Positions 1 to 6,297 of a stretch of 6,417 nt of DNA are shown one piece after another. A program made the translations under genes and the position numbers. Origin of the DNA: Clostridiaceae bacterium (GTDB lineage: Bacteria; Bacillota; Clostridia; Oscillospirales; Acutalibacteraceae). The notes below the pieces were generated by a model that was given only the letters and a program-made list of their open reading frames with translations, was not told the origin of the DNA and ran no database searches. The DNA is taken from contig CAJGBX010000078.1 of the NCBI GenBank assembly GCA_904501685.1, positions 1 through 6,417 of the forward strand, given 5' to 3'. How positions within the stretch are numbered: the stretch's first letter is position 1; each line of letters opens with the position of its first letter.

Positions 1-2394
1 ATCGGTATTACCGGTATCGACCCATTGAAATATAATCTTCTTTTCGAGCGGTTCTTAAATCCAGAGCGTGTCTCTATGCCTGACTTTGATATTGATTTTT
101 GCTATGTCAGACGCCAAGAGGTTATAGATTATGTTATCAGAAAATACGGCAGTGACCACGTGGCGCAGATTGTGACCTTCGGCACAATGGCGGCACGTGC
201 TGCGGTAAGAGATGTCGGCAGAGCAATGAATATACCCTATGCCAGTTGTGACCGTATTGCAAAGCTTATACCGCAGGAGCTTAAAATAACCATAGACCAG
301 AGCCTTAAAAAGGTGCCGGAGCTTAAGAATGAATACGACACCAACCCAACGGTCAAGTCGCTTATTGATATGGCGAAAAAGGTTGAGGGTATGCCAAGAC
401 ACGCTTCAACACACGCCGCCGGTGTCGTTATAACCGACCTGCCGGTGTCTGAGTATGTGCCGTTAGCTACAAGTGATGAGGCGGTTGTAACACAGTATAC
501 AATGACCACCTTAGAGGAATTAGGCTTACTTAAAATGGACTTTTTGGGGCTTCGCAACCTGACGGTCATAGATGATACCGTCAAAATAATTCGCCGTAAG
601 GTGTCCGATTTTAATATAAACAAAATTCCTTTGGATGATAAAGCCACAATGAAAATGATGTCCCGCGGTCAAACCGAGGGTGTTTTTCAGTTTGAATCAG
701 GCGGAATGAAAAATGTTTTAATGTCTTTTAAACCTGAGAAAATTGAGGATTTAATTGCTATAATTTCGCTTTACCGACCGGGACCTATGGACTCCATTCC
801 TAAATATATCGAAAACCGTCATAATCCTGATAAAATCAAGTATTCTACCGAACTGTTAAGACCTATTTTGGAGGTTACCTACGGTTGTATTGTCTACCAG
901 GAGCAGGTTATGCAGGTTTTTCGCAGTCTTGCAGGGTATTCCTTAGGCAGGGCAGATATTGTTCGGCGTGCAATGGCTAAGAAAAAGCACGAGGTTATGG
1001 AAAAGGAACGTACGGCGTTTATTTACGGCGAAAAAAATCCCGACGGTACGGTTTCATGCGAGGGCTGTGTCGCAAGGGGTGTCAGTGCCGAGGCGGCTGA
1101 GAAGATATTTGATGAAATGTCGGCATTCAGCTCATATGCTTTTAATAAGTCGCACGCTGCAGCTTACGCTTATGTTGCTTATCAAACTGCATATTTAAAA
1201 TGCCATTATGAAAAGGAATATATGGCGGCCTTGCTTACAAGTGTGCTTGATAATCAGTCGAAATTGGGCCGATATATGGCTGAGTGTATAAAAAACAATA
1301 TTAAAATTTTACCACCTGATGTAAATTTGAGCGAACGGCATTTTACTCCGACTGCTGATGGTATTCGATTTGGTCTTTTGGCTATCAGAAATATCGGCGG
1401 TAATTTGGTTGAACGCTTGATAGCCGAACGGCAAAACGGGGTATATAAGTCGGTTTACGATATGTGTGACCGCCTTTTCGGGTTTGACCTTAACCGCAGA
1501 GCTGTTGAAAGCTTAATCAAAAGCGGTGCAATGGATTGCTTTAACCTTAGCCGACGTGCATTGCTGCAGGGTATTGAACAGCTTATGCGTTCGATTGATT
1601 CGGAAAAGAAGTACACAATGCATGGGCAGATGGATTTGTTCGGTAATGCTTTCGGTGAGGAAACTAAACATTTCTATATAGAGAATTGCGATGAAATGCC
1701 GCATTTTGAACTGTTAACCGGTGAAAAAGAGGTTACCGGAATGTATATTTCAGGTCATCCTTTGGAGCAGTATTCGGGTGCTTTAAGTGAAAAAGGTCTA
1801 TTAAAAACCTTTGACCTTAATGACACCGAAAAGGTAGCACGCTTAGACGGTAAAATGGTGACAATCGGTGCAATGGTGTCTAAGGTACGCCGGAAGGCAA
1901 CCAAAAATGACCAAACAATTGCATTCCTTGAAGTTGAGGATATGTACGGCTCGGTTAATGTGATTGTTTTCCCAAAGCTATATGAAAAATATGCCGATTC
2001 TTTAAAACAGGGTGCGGCTGTAAGGGTTGTAGGCAGAGTGTCTTTAAAGGAATCGGGTGAGGTTGACATTATAGCCGACCGAATTGATAGCTTGGTATGC
2101 GGTAAGGCTGTTGCGAATATTAAAGTTGATAAGCCGCAGACTGCCGAAAATACCGAAGCCCCGAAATATAAAAAGGGTTTGTACTTGAGGGTGACCTCAA
2201 TGAAGAGTGATGAATATAAAGCGGCACGAAGTATTTTGGATAATTACAAGGGAGATGTGCCGGTGATTATTAAGGAAACAGAGTCCGGTAAGGCGTTTTG
2301 TTCGCCTAAGAATAGCTGGGCATCTGTTGACGGTGAGCTTATTTTATCTCTTAATGAAATTTTGGGTTCGAAAAATGTTAAGTATATTTCGTAA
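1..2394 (+). CDS. dnaE: DNA polymerase III alpha subunit, DnaE (5' end missing)
   Basis: This is the catalytic subunit of the replicative DNA polymerase, which extends DNA at the fork in the cytoplasm. The reading frame is open from base 1, so the gene enters from the left; 797 codons are present and roughly 350 N-terminal residues (PHP domain and start of the palm) are presumed missing, given a usual length near 1150. Codons 27-33 read PDFDIDF, the palm motif with metal-binding aspartates. Codons 179-183 read MDFLG, which carries the third catalytic aspartate (codon 180). AFNKSH (380-385) belongs to the fingers region, a helix-hairpin-helix-like GLLAIRNIGG starts at 458, and an OB-fold spans about 620-694. 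A short insertion with CEGC at 353-356 precedes AFNKSH. The gene ends in TAA with no clear terminator before pfkA, so read-through into pfkA is possible. The identification is secure. DnaE rather than PolC is indicated because no exonuclease insertion is seen and the motif order is that of DnaE. Confidence 0.98.
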   Translation: MGITGIDPLKYNLLFERFLNPERVSMPDFDIDFCYVRRQEVIDYVIRKYGSDHVAQIVTFGTMAARAAVRDVGRAMNIPYASCDRIAKLIPQELKITIDQSLKKVPELKNEYDTNPTVKSLIDMAKKVEGMPRHASTHAAGVVITDLPVSEYVPLATSDEAVVTQYTMTTLEELGLLKMDFLGLRNLTVIDDTVKIIRRKVSDFNINKIPLDDKATMKMMSRGQTEGVFQFESGGMKNVLMSFKPEKIEDLIAIISLYRPGPMDSIPKYIENRHNPDKIKYSTELLRPILEVTYGCIVYQEQVMQVFRSLAGYSLGRADIVRRAMAKKKHEVMEKERTAFIYGEKNPDGTVSCEGCVARGVSAEAAEKIFDEMSAFSSYAFNKSHAAAYAYVAYQTAYLKCHYEKEYMAALLTSVLDNQSKLGRYMAECIKNNIKILPPDVNLSERHFTPTADGIRFGLLAIRNIGGNLVERLIAERQNGVYKSVYDMCDRLFGFDLNRRAVESLIKSGAMDCFNLSRRALLQGIEQLMRSIDSEKKYTMHGQMDLFGNAFGEETKHFYIENCDEMPHFELLTGEKEVTGMYISGHPLEQYSGALSEKGLLKTFDLNDTEKVARLDGKMVTIGAMVSKVRRKATKNDQTIAFLEVEDMYGSVNVIVFPKLYEKYADSLKQGAAVRVVGRVSLKESGEVDIIADRIDSLVCGKAVANIKVDKPQTAENTEAPKYKKGLYLRVTSMKSDEYKAARSILDNYKGDVPVIIKETESGKAFCSPKNSWASVDGELILSLNEILGSKNVKYIS

Positions 2395-2429
2395 ACGATT
2401 GGTTTTGTAATGCTTTTACCTGTTTTTAC

Positions 2430-2458
2430 TTGACATAATCGGTGTTTTGAGGTATTAT
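2430..2458 (+). promoter_or_regulatory. SigA-type promoter of pfkA
   Basis: TTGACA at 2430-2435 and TATTAT at 2453-2458 are separated by exactly 17 bp. The -35 box is perfect and the -10 box differs from TATAAT at one position. Transcription would start near 2465, leaving a leader of about 45 nt before the pfkA ATG. This gives pfkA its own promoter in the 115-bp gap after dnaE. Confidence 0.82.
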
Positions 2459-2509
2459 ACGATTTATATGATATTTGTATTTTTATAATTTGAAACGGGT
2501 GTATATTCT

Positions 2510-3481
2510 ATGAATGATGTAACTGCTATTGGTGTTTTAACCAGCGGAGGTGACGCTCCGGGAATGAATGCGGCTGTCCGTGCCGTAGTCAGAACTGCTG
2601 TTTCAATGGGTATAAAGTGCTTTGGTATCCGTCGTGGCTATAACGGTCTTATTGAGGGCGATATTTTTCAGATGAATGTTCGTGACGTAAATGATATCAT
2701 TCACCGTGGCGGTACAGTGCTTTACACCGCTCGCAGTCCGTTCTTTAAAACCGAAGAGGGTATGAATGCCGCAATAAAAAACTGCAAGAAATACGGCATT
2801 AACGGTATTGTTGTAATCGGCGGTGACGGTTCTTTTAGAGGTGCACGTGATTTGTCTGAGCACGGCATTCCTTGCGTTGGTATTCCCGGTACTATTGATA
2901 ATGATATTGCATCTACCGATTACACAATCGGATTTGATACTGCTATGAATACCGCTATGGAAATGGTCGATAAGCTTCGTGATACCGCTCAGTCGCATGA
3001 GCGCTGCTCGGTTGTTGAGGTAATGGGCAGACATGCCGGCTGGTTGGCTTTGGAAACCGGTATTGCGGTCGGTGCAGCGGCTATTTTGGTGCCCGAGGTT
3101 CACTTTGATGTTGACCGTGATATTGTCAATAAAATCGTGCTTACTCATCAGTCAGGTAAAAAGCATTTTATCGTTGTCGTTGCCGAGGGTGTAGGTAATG
3201 TTCAAAGCTTGGCAGAAAAGATTGAGGAAAGAACAGGTATCGAAACCAGAGCTACGGTTTTGGGTCACGTTCAAAGAGGCGGTTGTCCTACCGTGCGTGA
3301 TCGTGAAATGGCAAGCTGTATGGGTAGCTACGCCGTGAATCTGTTAAGTAAGGGCATAGGCAACCGTGTCGTTGGTTACCGTGACGGCAAATTGGTTGAT
3401 TATGATATTTTTGAAGCTCTTAATATGACCAAGAATTTTAATTTGGAAAAATATTATATGGCAAATGTCATTTCAATCTAA
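2510..3481 (+). CDS. pfkA: ATP-dependent 6-phosphofructokinase
   Basis: It phosphorylates fructose 6-phosphate to fructose 1,6-bisphosphate, the committed step of glycolysis, in the cytoplasm and normally as a homotetramer. The 323-residue length matches bacterial PfkA. Visible motifs are the N-terminal GVLTSGGDAPGMNAA glycine-rich segment, TARSP (73-77), GGDGS (104-108), PGTIDND (126-132) with the catalytic aspartate, RDTAQSHER (157-165), MGRHAGW (172-178), GKKH (216-219, effector-site lysines) and GHVQRGG (252-258). Glycine at 107 in GGDGS and at 127 in PGTIDND is the pattern of ATP users; PPi-dependent enzymes usually have GGDDS and PKTIDND. MGRHAGW is also frequent in PPi and actinobacterial forms, so donor choice is inferred from the two glycines. 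The ATG follows a weak ribosome site (GGGTG, 2497-2501). Allosteric control by PEP or ADP is likely from the family but not shown here. Confidence 0.97.
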   Translation: MNDVTAIGVLTSGGDAPGMNAAVRAVVRTAVSMGIKCFGIRRGYNGLIEGDIFQMNVRDVNDIIHRGGTVLYTARSPFFKTEEGMNAAIKNCKKYGINGIVVIGGDGSFRGARDLSEHGIPCVGIPGTIDNDIASTDYTIGFDTAMNTAMEMVDKLRDTAQSHERCSVVEVMGRHAGWLALETGIAVGAAAILVPEVHFDVDRDIVNKIVLTHQSGKKHFIVVVAEGVGNVQSLAEKIEERTGIETRATVLGHVQRGGCPTVRDREMASCMGSYAVNLLSKGIGNRVVGYRDGKLVDYDIFEALNMTKNFNLEKYYMANVISI

Positions 3482-3494
3482 TGAAAATTGATTA

Positions 3495-3528
3495 TTAAAG
3501 CCCTGTATCACACGATACAGGGCTTTAA
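3495..3528 (+). terminator. Hairpin terminator after pfkA
   Basis: A perfect 15-bp stem (TTAAAGCCCTGTATC paired with its complement) closes a 4-nt ACAC loop, starting 13 bases after the pfkA stop codon. The U-tract on the plus strand is poor (TTTAAGCTTATTG), though the stem itself ends in CTTT. It separates pfkA from the next promoter. Confidence 0.78.
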
Positions 3529-3549
3529 GCTTATTGTAAATATTAGCAT

Positions 3550-3578
3550 TTGACAAAATTGACTGATTATAGTACAAT
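3550..3578 (+). promoter_or_regulatory. SigA-type promoter of the acyltransferase-like gene
   Basis: TTGACA at 3550-3555 and TACAAT at 3573-3578 are 17 bp apart, a near-consensus vegetative promoter. Transcription would begin near 3585, about 25 nt before the ATG at 3610. Because the -35 box begins at an in-frame TTG (3550), any longer reading of the following gene would start inside its own promoter. Confidence 0.85.
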
Positions 3579-3596
3579 GTACGTATGTATTTTGTT

Positions 3597-3605
3597 GAGG
3601 GGTGA
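3597..3605 (+). promoter_or_regulatory. Ribosome binding site that fixes the start at 3610
   Basis: GAGGGGTGA lies 4 nt before the ATG at 3610 (7 nt when measured from the GAGGGG core). It matches the anti-Shine-Dalgarno end well. Together with the promoter just upstream it selects this ATG over the in-frame TTG at 3550. Confidence 0.85.
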
Positions 3606-3609
3606 ATAT

Positions 3610-4491
3610 ATGAGAGGTGACGGTAAAAAAATCAAGGTAGAAAGTGTTGAGTATGCTATTACTCCGCATATAATGCCTAAGCGAAACGATGCGCTGAATT
3701 TTATTGAGGTTGATATACCGGCAGAACCGATTCAAAGCTATTTGAATGCAAAACGTAAAGAGGGATTAAGGCTTAGTCACCTTGCGGTTATTATTGCAGC
3801 ATATACCAGGGTTTTAGGCGAATACCCGCAGCTTAACCGTTTTGTTGTTAATAAAAAGGTCTATGCACGTAATGAATTTAATGTTGCAATGGTTGTCCTT
3901 AAGGCGGGCGAAATGGATAACGGTACAATGTCTAAGGTTAACTTTGACCTTATGGATACTGTTTTTGATGTTAATGAGAAGATCACTGAATATATTGATA
4001 CAAATAAAAATTCCGAAAGTGAAAACAGCACCGATAAGCTGGCTAAATTTTTGTTAAGTGTACCCGGGTTGCTTCGCGTCGGTGTAAATCTTTTGGTATG
4101 GATGGATAAGCACGGTTGGCTACCCAGAGCTATTATTGATGCAAGTCCGTTTCATTCAAGCCTTACCATTTCGAACCTTGCAAGTATCAGAACCAACCAT
4201 ATTTTTCATCATATTTATAACTTTGGTACAACCGGTGTGTTTATTACAATGGGCAATGCCCGTGAGGTACCAAAGCGTAAACTTGACGGTGAGATTGAAT
4301 TTGAAAAATGCATTCCGTTAGGTGTTGTAATGGACGAACGTATTTGCTCGGGCAGTTATTTTGCAATGGCGTTCAGACAGTTCAGGAAATACCTTAAAAA
4401 TCCCGAGCTGTTAGAGCAAAAACCTGATAGCGAAAAGGTTATGCGTGAAATTCCTTACAGAAAAGACAAATATCCCGAAGAAAACAATTAA
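3610..4491 (+). CDS. E2/CAT-fold acyltransferase homologue with altered active site
   Basis: This 293-residue protein resembles the catalytic domain of 2-oxo acid dehydrogenase E2 acyltransferases, which shares its fold with chloramphenicol acetyltransferase. Matching stretches are LSHLAVIIAAYTRVLGEYPQ (55-74) followed by an N-R-F-V-V strand, SPFHSSLTISNLASI (179-193), and a C-terminal helix ending in YLKNPELLE (261-269). There is no lipoyl or E1/E3-binding domain, and no dehydrogenase genes are nearby. At the position of the family motif DHRxxDG the sequence reads DERICSG (242-248), so the catalytic histidine is replaced by glutamate and the supporting aspartate by serine. Ordinary E2 or CAT chemistry is therefore unlikely. 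Residues 146-165 are hydrophobic but look like part of the fold rather than a membrane anchor. It is transcribed alone, between its own promoter and terminator. The fold is fairly sure; the function is unknown. Confidence 0.8.
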   Translation: MRGDGKKIKVESVEYAITPHIMPKRNDALNFIEVDIPAEPIQSYLNAKRKEGLRLSHLAVIIAAYTRVLGEYPQLNRFVVNKKVYARNEFNVAMVVLKAGEMDNGTMSKVNFDLMDTVFDVNEKITEYIDTNKNSESENSTDKLAKFLLSVPGLLRVGVNLLVWMDKHGWLPRAIIDASPFHSSLTISNLASIRTNHIFHHIYNFGTTGVFITMGNAREVPKRKLDGEIEFEKCIPLGVVMDERICSGSYFAMAFRQFRKYLKNPELLEQKPDSEKVMREIPYRKDKYPEENN

Positions 4492-4494
4492 CAG

Positions 4495-4527
4495 AAACCG
4501 GAACACACTTGATGTGCGTTCCGGTTT
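4495..4527 (+). terminator. Rho-independent terminator after the acyltransferase-like gene
   Basis: AAACCGGAAC pairs with GTTCCGGTTT, and after one A-C mismatch CAC pairs with GTG around a TTGAT loop. The hairpin begins 4 nt after the stop codon and runs into TTTATTTAG. The stem is symmetrical enough to work for either strand. Confidence 0.85.
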
Positions 4528-4562
4528 ATTTAGTGTAGCGCTCTGTGCGATTATCGAATAGT

Positions 4563-4602
4563 AAAAAAGTCAGTCGTCACCTGAAGGCAGCAACTGACTT
4601 TT
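4563..4602 (-). terminator. Rho-independent terminator of the tRNA-Arg unit
   Basis: On the minus strand AAAAGTCAGT pairs with ACTGACTTTT (10 bp) and is followed by further T residues (six T in all), a classic terminator. Its first base coincides with the last base of the encoded CCA of tRNA-Arg. The internal loop contains a small CCT/AGG stem. Confidence 0.88.
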
Positions 4603-4676
4603 GGCACCCCCTGCGAGAATCGAACTCACAACTAACCCTTAGGAGGGGTTTATTATATCCATTTAACTAAGGGGGC
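4602..4676 (-). tRNA. trnR: tRNA-Arg (anticodon CCU)
   Basis: The minus strand folds into a cloverleaf. The acceptor stem is GCCCCCT with AGGGGGT (first pair G-U), the D arm runs over 4652-4667, the anticodon stem AACCC/GGGTT holds loop CTCCTAA, there is a 4-nt variable region, and the T arm GTGAG/CTCGC holds loop TTCGATT. The anticodon CCU (complement of 4641-4643) decodes the AGG arginine codon. The CCA end is encoded at 4602-4604. The gene has its own promoter (4795-4823) and terminator and is transcribed against all neighbouring genes. The D stem is weak, with one G-U and three A-U pairs. Confidence 0.95.
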
Positions 4677-4711
4677 ATATTTGTAAATAATATTAAATTT
4701 AAGGGGCAAAG

Positions 4712-4780
4712 GATTTTTTGTAACGGAACTACTGCTACGTATTAAGAGGGTCACTCTGTCCAATTAAACTTCTAAAACAA
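4712..4780 (-). pseudogene. Possible decayed tRNA, tRNA-Lys(CUU)-like
   Basis: Between the minus-strand promoter and tRNA-Arg lies a tRNA-like stretch. It has a D-loop-like AGTTTAATTGG (4770-4760), an anticodon-loop-like CTCTTAA (4748-4742, which would carry anticodon CUU), and a T-loop-like TTCCGTT (4728-4722), in tRNA order and nearly tRNA spacing. The anticodon stem does not pair, the T stem has only about three pairs, and the acceptor arms match poorly. It could be the remains of a second tRNA in this unit or chance resemblance in a leader. Boundaries are approximate. Confidence 0.33.
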
Positions 4781-4794
4781 CTTGGTATTTTCAA

Positions 4795-4823
4795 ATTGTA
4801 CCATAATCAGTTGAACTTGTCAA
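4795..4823 (-). promoter_or_regulatory. SigA-type promoter of the tRNA-Arg unit
   Basis: Read on the minus strand, TTGACA (4823-4818) and TACAAT (4800-4795) are 17 bp apart. Transcription would start near 4788 and run about 110 nt before the tRNA-Arg 5' end, so the transcript has a long leader that contains the tRNA-like stretch. Confidence 0.85.
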
Positions 4824-4852
4824 TAATTAAAAGCCTTAACAAATGTAAGCTT

Positions 4853-4866
4853 ATATTTATAAATAT
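4853..4866. repeat. 14-bp AT-only palindrome between divergent promoters
   Basis: ATATTTATAAATAT is a perfect inverted repeat lying in the 62 bp between the two opposed -35 boxes of the tRNA and smpB promoters. It could be an operator or UP-element-like DNA, but short AT palindromes are common by chance in such DNA. Confidence 0.3.
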
Positions 4867-4885
4867 TTTGTCGAAATGTTACCTC

Positions 4886-4914
4886 TTTACAAGTTGGATT
4901 TAATATGTTAAAAT
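4886..4914 (+). promoter_or_regulatory. SigA-type promoter of smpB
   Basis: TTTACA (4886-4891) and TAAAAT (4909-4914) are 17 bp apart, with a TGT just before the -10 box that makes an extended -10. Transcription would start near 4921, leaving a leader of about 23 nt. It is divergent from the tRNA promoter. Confidence 0.75.
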
Positions 4915-4926
4915 AAAAACCCACAG

Positions 4927-4936
4927 AAGGAAGGTG
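4927..4936 (+). promoter_or_regulatory. Ribosome binding site for the GTG start of smpB
   Basis: AAGGAAGGTG lies 7 nt before the GTG at 4944. It supports this non-ATG start, which is followed by SENLKTIATNKKAF, the usual beginning of SmpB. Confidence 0.8.
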
Positions 4937-4943
4937 AAACCGT

Positions 4944-5405
4944 GTGAGTGAAAATTTGAAAACTATTGCAACCAATAAAAAGGCATTTCACGATTATTTC
5001 GTTGAGGAAAGTATGGAATGCGGAATTGAGCTCTGCGGTACCGAGGTTAAGTCTATCCGTCAAGGAGGAGTTAACCTGAAGGACTCTTGGTGTGATATTG
5101 ATGCCGGTGAGGTTTTTGTTAAGGGTATGCATATCAGTCCTTATGAAAAGGGCAATATCTTTAATCGTGAACCGACCAGGGTTCGAAAACTTTTACTTCA
5201 TAAAAAGGATATAAACCGTCTTATAGGTGTTATAAAGCAGCAGGGCTTGACACTTATTCCGTTGTCACTTTATTTTAAGGGCTCATTAGTTAAGGTTCAG
5301 CTTGGTGTTTGCCGAGGTAAAAAGCTTTACGATAAGCGTGCAGATATGGCTAAAAGAAGCGCAGAGCGTACTATTGAACGCGAAATGAAAGAACGTAATA
5401 GGTAA
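4944..5405 (+). CDS. smpB: SsrA-binding protein SmpB
   Basis: SmpB binds the tRNA-like domain of tmRNA and delivers it to ribosomes stalled without a stop codon, where its C-terminal tail occupies the empty mRNA channel. The 153-residue length is normal for the family. Characteristic stretches are NKKAFHDYF (11-19), GTEVKSIRQGGVNLKDS (32-48), ISPYEKGN (64-71), RKLLLHKKDI (81-90) and PLSLYFKGSLVKVQLG (106-121) followed by GKKLYDKR (125-132). The basic C-terminal tail is intact. It starts with GTG behind a good ribosome site and has its own promoter. The alpha/beta hydrolase gene follows after 12 nt and the tmRNA gene lies about 0.9 kb downstream, so the partner RNA is encoded in the same locus. 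Confidence 0.98.
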   Translation: MSENLKTIATNKKAFHDYFVEESMECGIELCGTEVKSIRQGGVNLKDSWCDIDAGEVFVKGMHISPYEKGNIFNREPTRVRKLLLHKKDINRLIGVIKQQGLTLIPLSLYFKGSLVKVQLGVCRGKKLYDKRADMAKRSAERTIEREMKERNR

Positions 5406-5417
5406 AGGTGAATAAAA

Positions 5418-6257
5418 ATGATTTATGAAATTGTACATTTAAAGGATATTTATCCGGAGATTGATCGTTTCGGTGCTGACCCTACTTTGGAAATAATGGT
5501 GCATGATTGCGTCAGACCTGAATATCAGGAAAGATTTCTGAGACCCAATGTGCTTATTTGTCCAGGTGGCGGATATTCATTCACATGGAAAGGCGAGGGT
5601 CAGGCAGTAGGCTTTGAGTATATGGCGGCAGGCTGCAACTGCTTTGTTTTGCATTATTCCGTAGTTCCTCATACCTATCCTCAGCAATTGATTGAGGTTG
5701 CCTGTGCTATTGATTATATTAAAAAGAATGCTCAAAAGTTTGTATCCGACCCCGAGAAAATTGCAATTATGGGATTTTCTGCCGGCGGTCATCTTGCTGC
5801 GAGTTATTGCACCTTGCGTAACGACAAAGCGGTCACTGATATCGTGCCTCAACCTGCTCCGGTTCAGGCGGCAATACTCTGCTATCCCGTAATCACTGCT
5901 GAGCAGCCTACTCATATGAGTTCATTTATCGCATTGACCGGTAAAAATGAATTAGCTGAAGAGGATGTTGAACATTTTTCATTGGAAAAGCATGTCAATC
6001 CGGCATTAACACCTGAGACTTTTATTTGGTTGGCATCGGATGACCGAACAGTTAATCCTATGAATTCGCTGAAATATGCGGCAGCTTTAACTGAAAAGAA
6101 AATACCATTTGAATTGCATGTTTTCCCAAAAGGTGGGCATGGTATTTCTACATGTCAGTATGGGCTTGTGGAAAATCCTGAAGGTGAAATTATGAAGTAT
6201 AATAATAAGTGGTGTGCTTTGTCGGTAAGATGGCTTAGGACGGTGTTGAATTTTTAA
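5418..6257 (+). CDS. Alpha/beta hydrolase, acetyl-esterase-like
   Basis: This 279-residue serine hydrolase most resembles the BD-FAE/acetylxylan-esterase-like group of alpha/beta hydrolases, which cleave ester bonds of small or oligosaccharide substrates. PGGGY (49-53) is the oxyanion-hole turn and GFSAGGH (119-125) the nucleophile elbow with Ser121. SDDRTVNP (207-214) supplies the probable acid Asp209, and KGGHG (238-242) holds His241, so the catalytic triad is complete. No signal peptide or membrane segment is seen, so it is expected in the cytoplasm, perhaps deacetylating imported sugars. The ATG has a good ribosome site (AAAGGTGA, 5404-5411), and it starts 12 nt after smpB, so the two are probably co-transcribed. 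A hairpin and then ssrA follow. The substrate cannot be told from sequence, and a role in ribosome rescue is not indicated by any domain. Confidence 0.88.
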   Translation: MIYEIVHLKDIYPEIDRFGADPTLEIMVHDCVRPEYQERFLRPNVLICPGGGYSFTWKGEGQAVGFEYMAAGCNCFVLHYSVVPHTYPQQLIEVACAIDYIKKNAQKFVSDPEKIAIMGFSAGGHLAASYCTLRNDKAVTDIVPQPAPVQAAILCYPVITAEQPTHMSSFIALTGKNELAEEDVEHFSLEKHVNPALTPETFIWLASDDRTVNPMNSLKYAAALTEKKIPFELHVFPKGGHGISTCQYGLVENPEGEIMKYNNKWCALSVRWLRTVLNF

Positions 6258-6265
6258 TTAACCAA

Positions 6266-6291
6266 GAGCCTCTGCCAAAACGCAGAGGCTT
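6266..6291 (+). terminator. Hairpin between the hydrolase gene and ssrA
   Basis: AGCCTCTGC pairs with GCAGAGGCT (9 bp, plus a G-U pair outside) around a CAAAAC loop, 8 nt after the hydrolase stop codon. The following TTATATAAGG is a poor U-tract. It ends about 6 nt before the tmRNA 5' end, so it may be a leaky terminator or part of a precursor trimmed from tmRNA. Confidence 0.55.
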
Positions 6292-6297
6292 ATATAA

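Noticed and set aside
25..27. TTG as the true start of the polymerase gene
   Set aside because: The frame is open to base 1 and encodes family-like sequence before it; the protein would lack its PHP domain and part of the palm. The gene is simply cut by the window edge.
2603..3148. Long minus-strand open frame opposite pfkA, and similar ones opposite dnaE, smpB and the hydrolase gene
   Set aside because: They mirror the codon pattern of well-identified plus-strand genes, have no convincing ribosome sites, and show no recognisable protein motifs.
3550..3609. Longer N-terminus for the acyltransferase-like gene, starting at TTG 3550
   Set aside because: The TTG is part of the -35 box of a near-consensus promoter, the extra 20 residues do not look like the family, and a good ribosome site precedes ATG 3610.
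4712..4780. Functional second tRNA in the minus-strand unit
   Set aside because: The anticodon stem is unpaired and the T and acceptor stems are mostly mismatched, so a working cloverleaf cannot be drawn; it is kept only as a possible remnant.
4528..4943. Small protein gene, mobile element or attachment site in the 416-bp gap
   Set aside because: No open frame with a ribosome site stands out, and there are no terminal inverted repeats and no direct repeat of the tRNA 3' end. The tRNA unit and the divergent promoters explain most of the gap.
6291..6296. TATATA as a -10 box for ssrA
   Set aside because: It would place the start of transcription inside the mature tmRNA, and no -35 box lies 17 bp upstream, where the hairpin stem sits.
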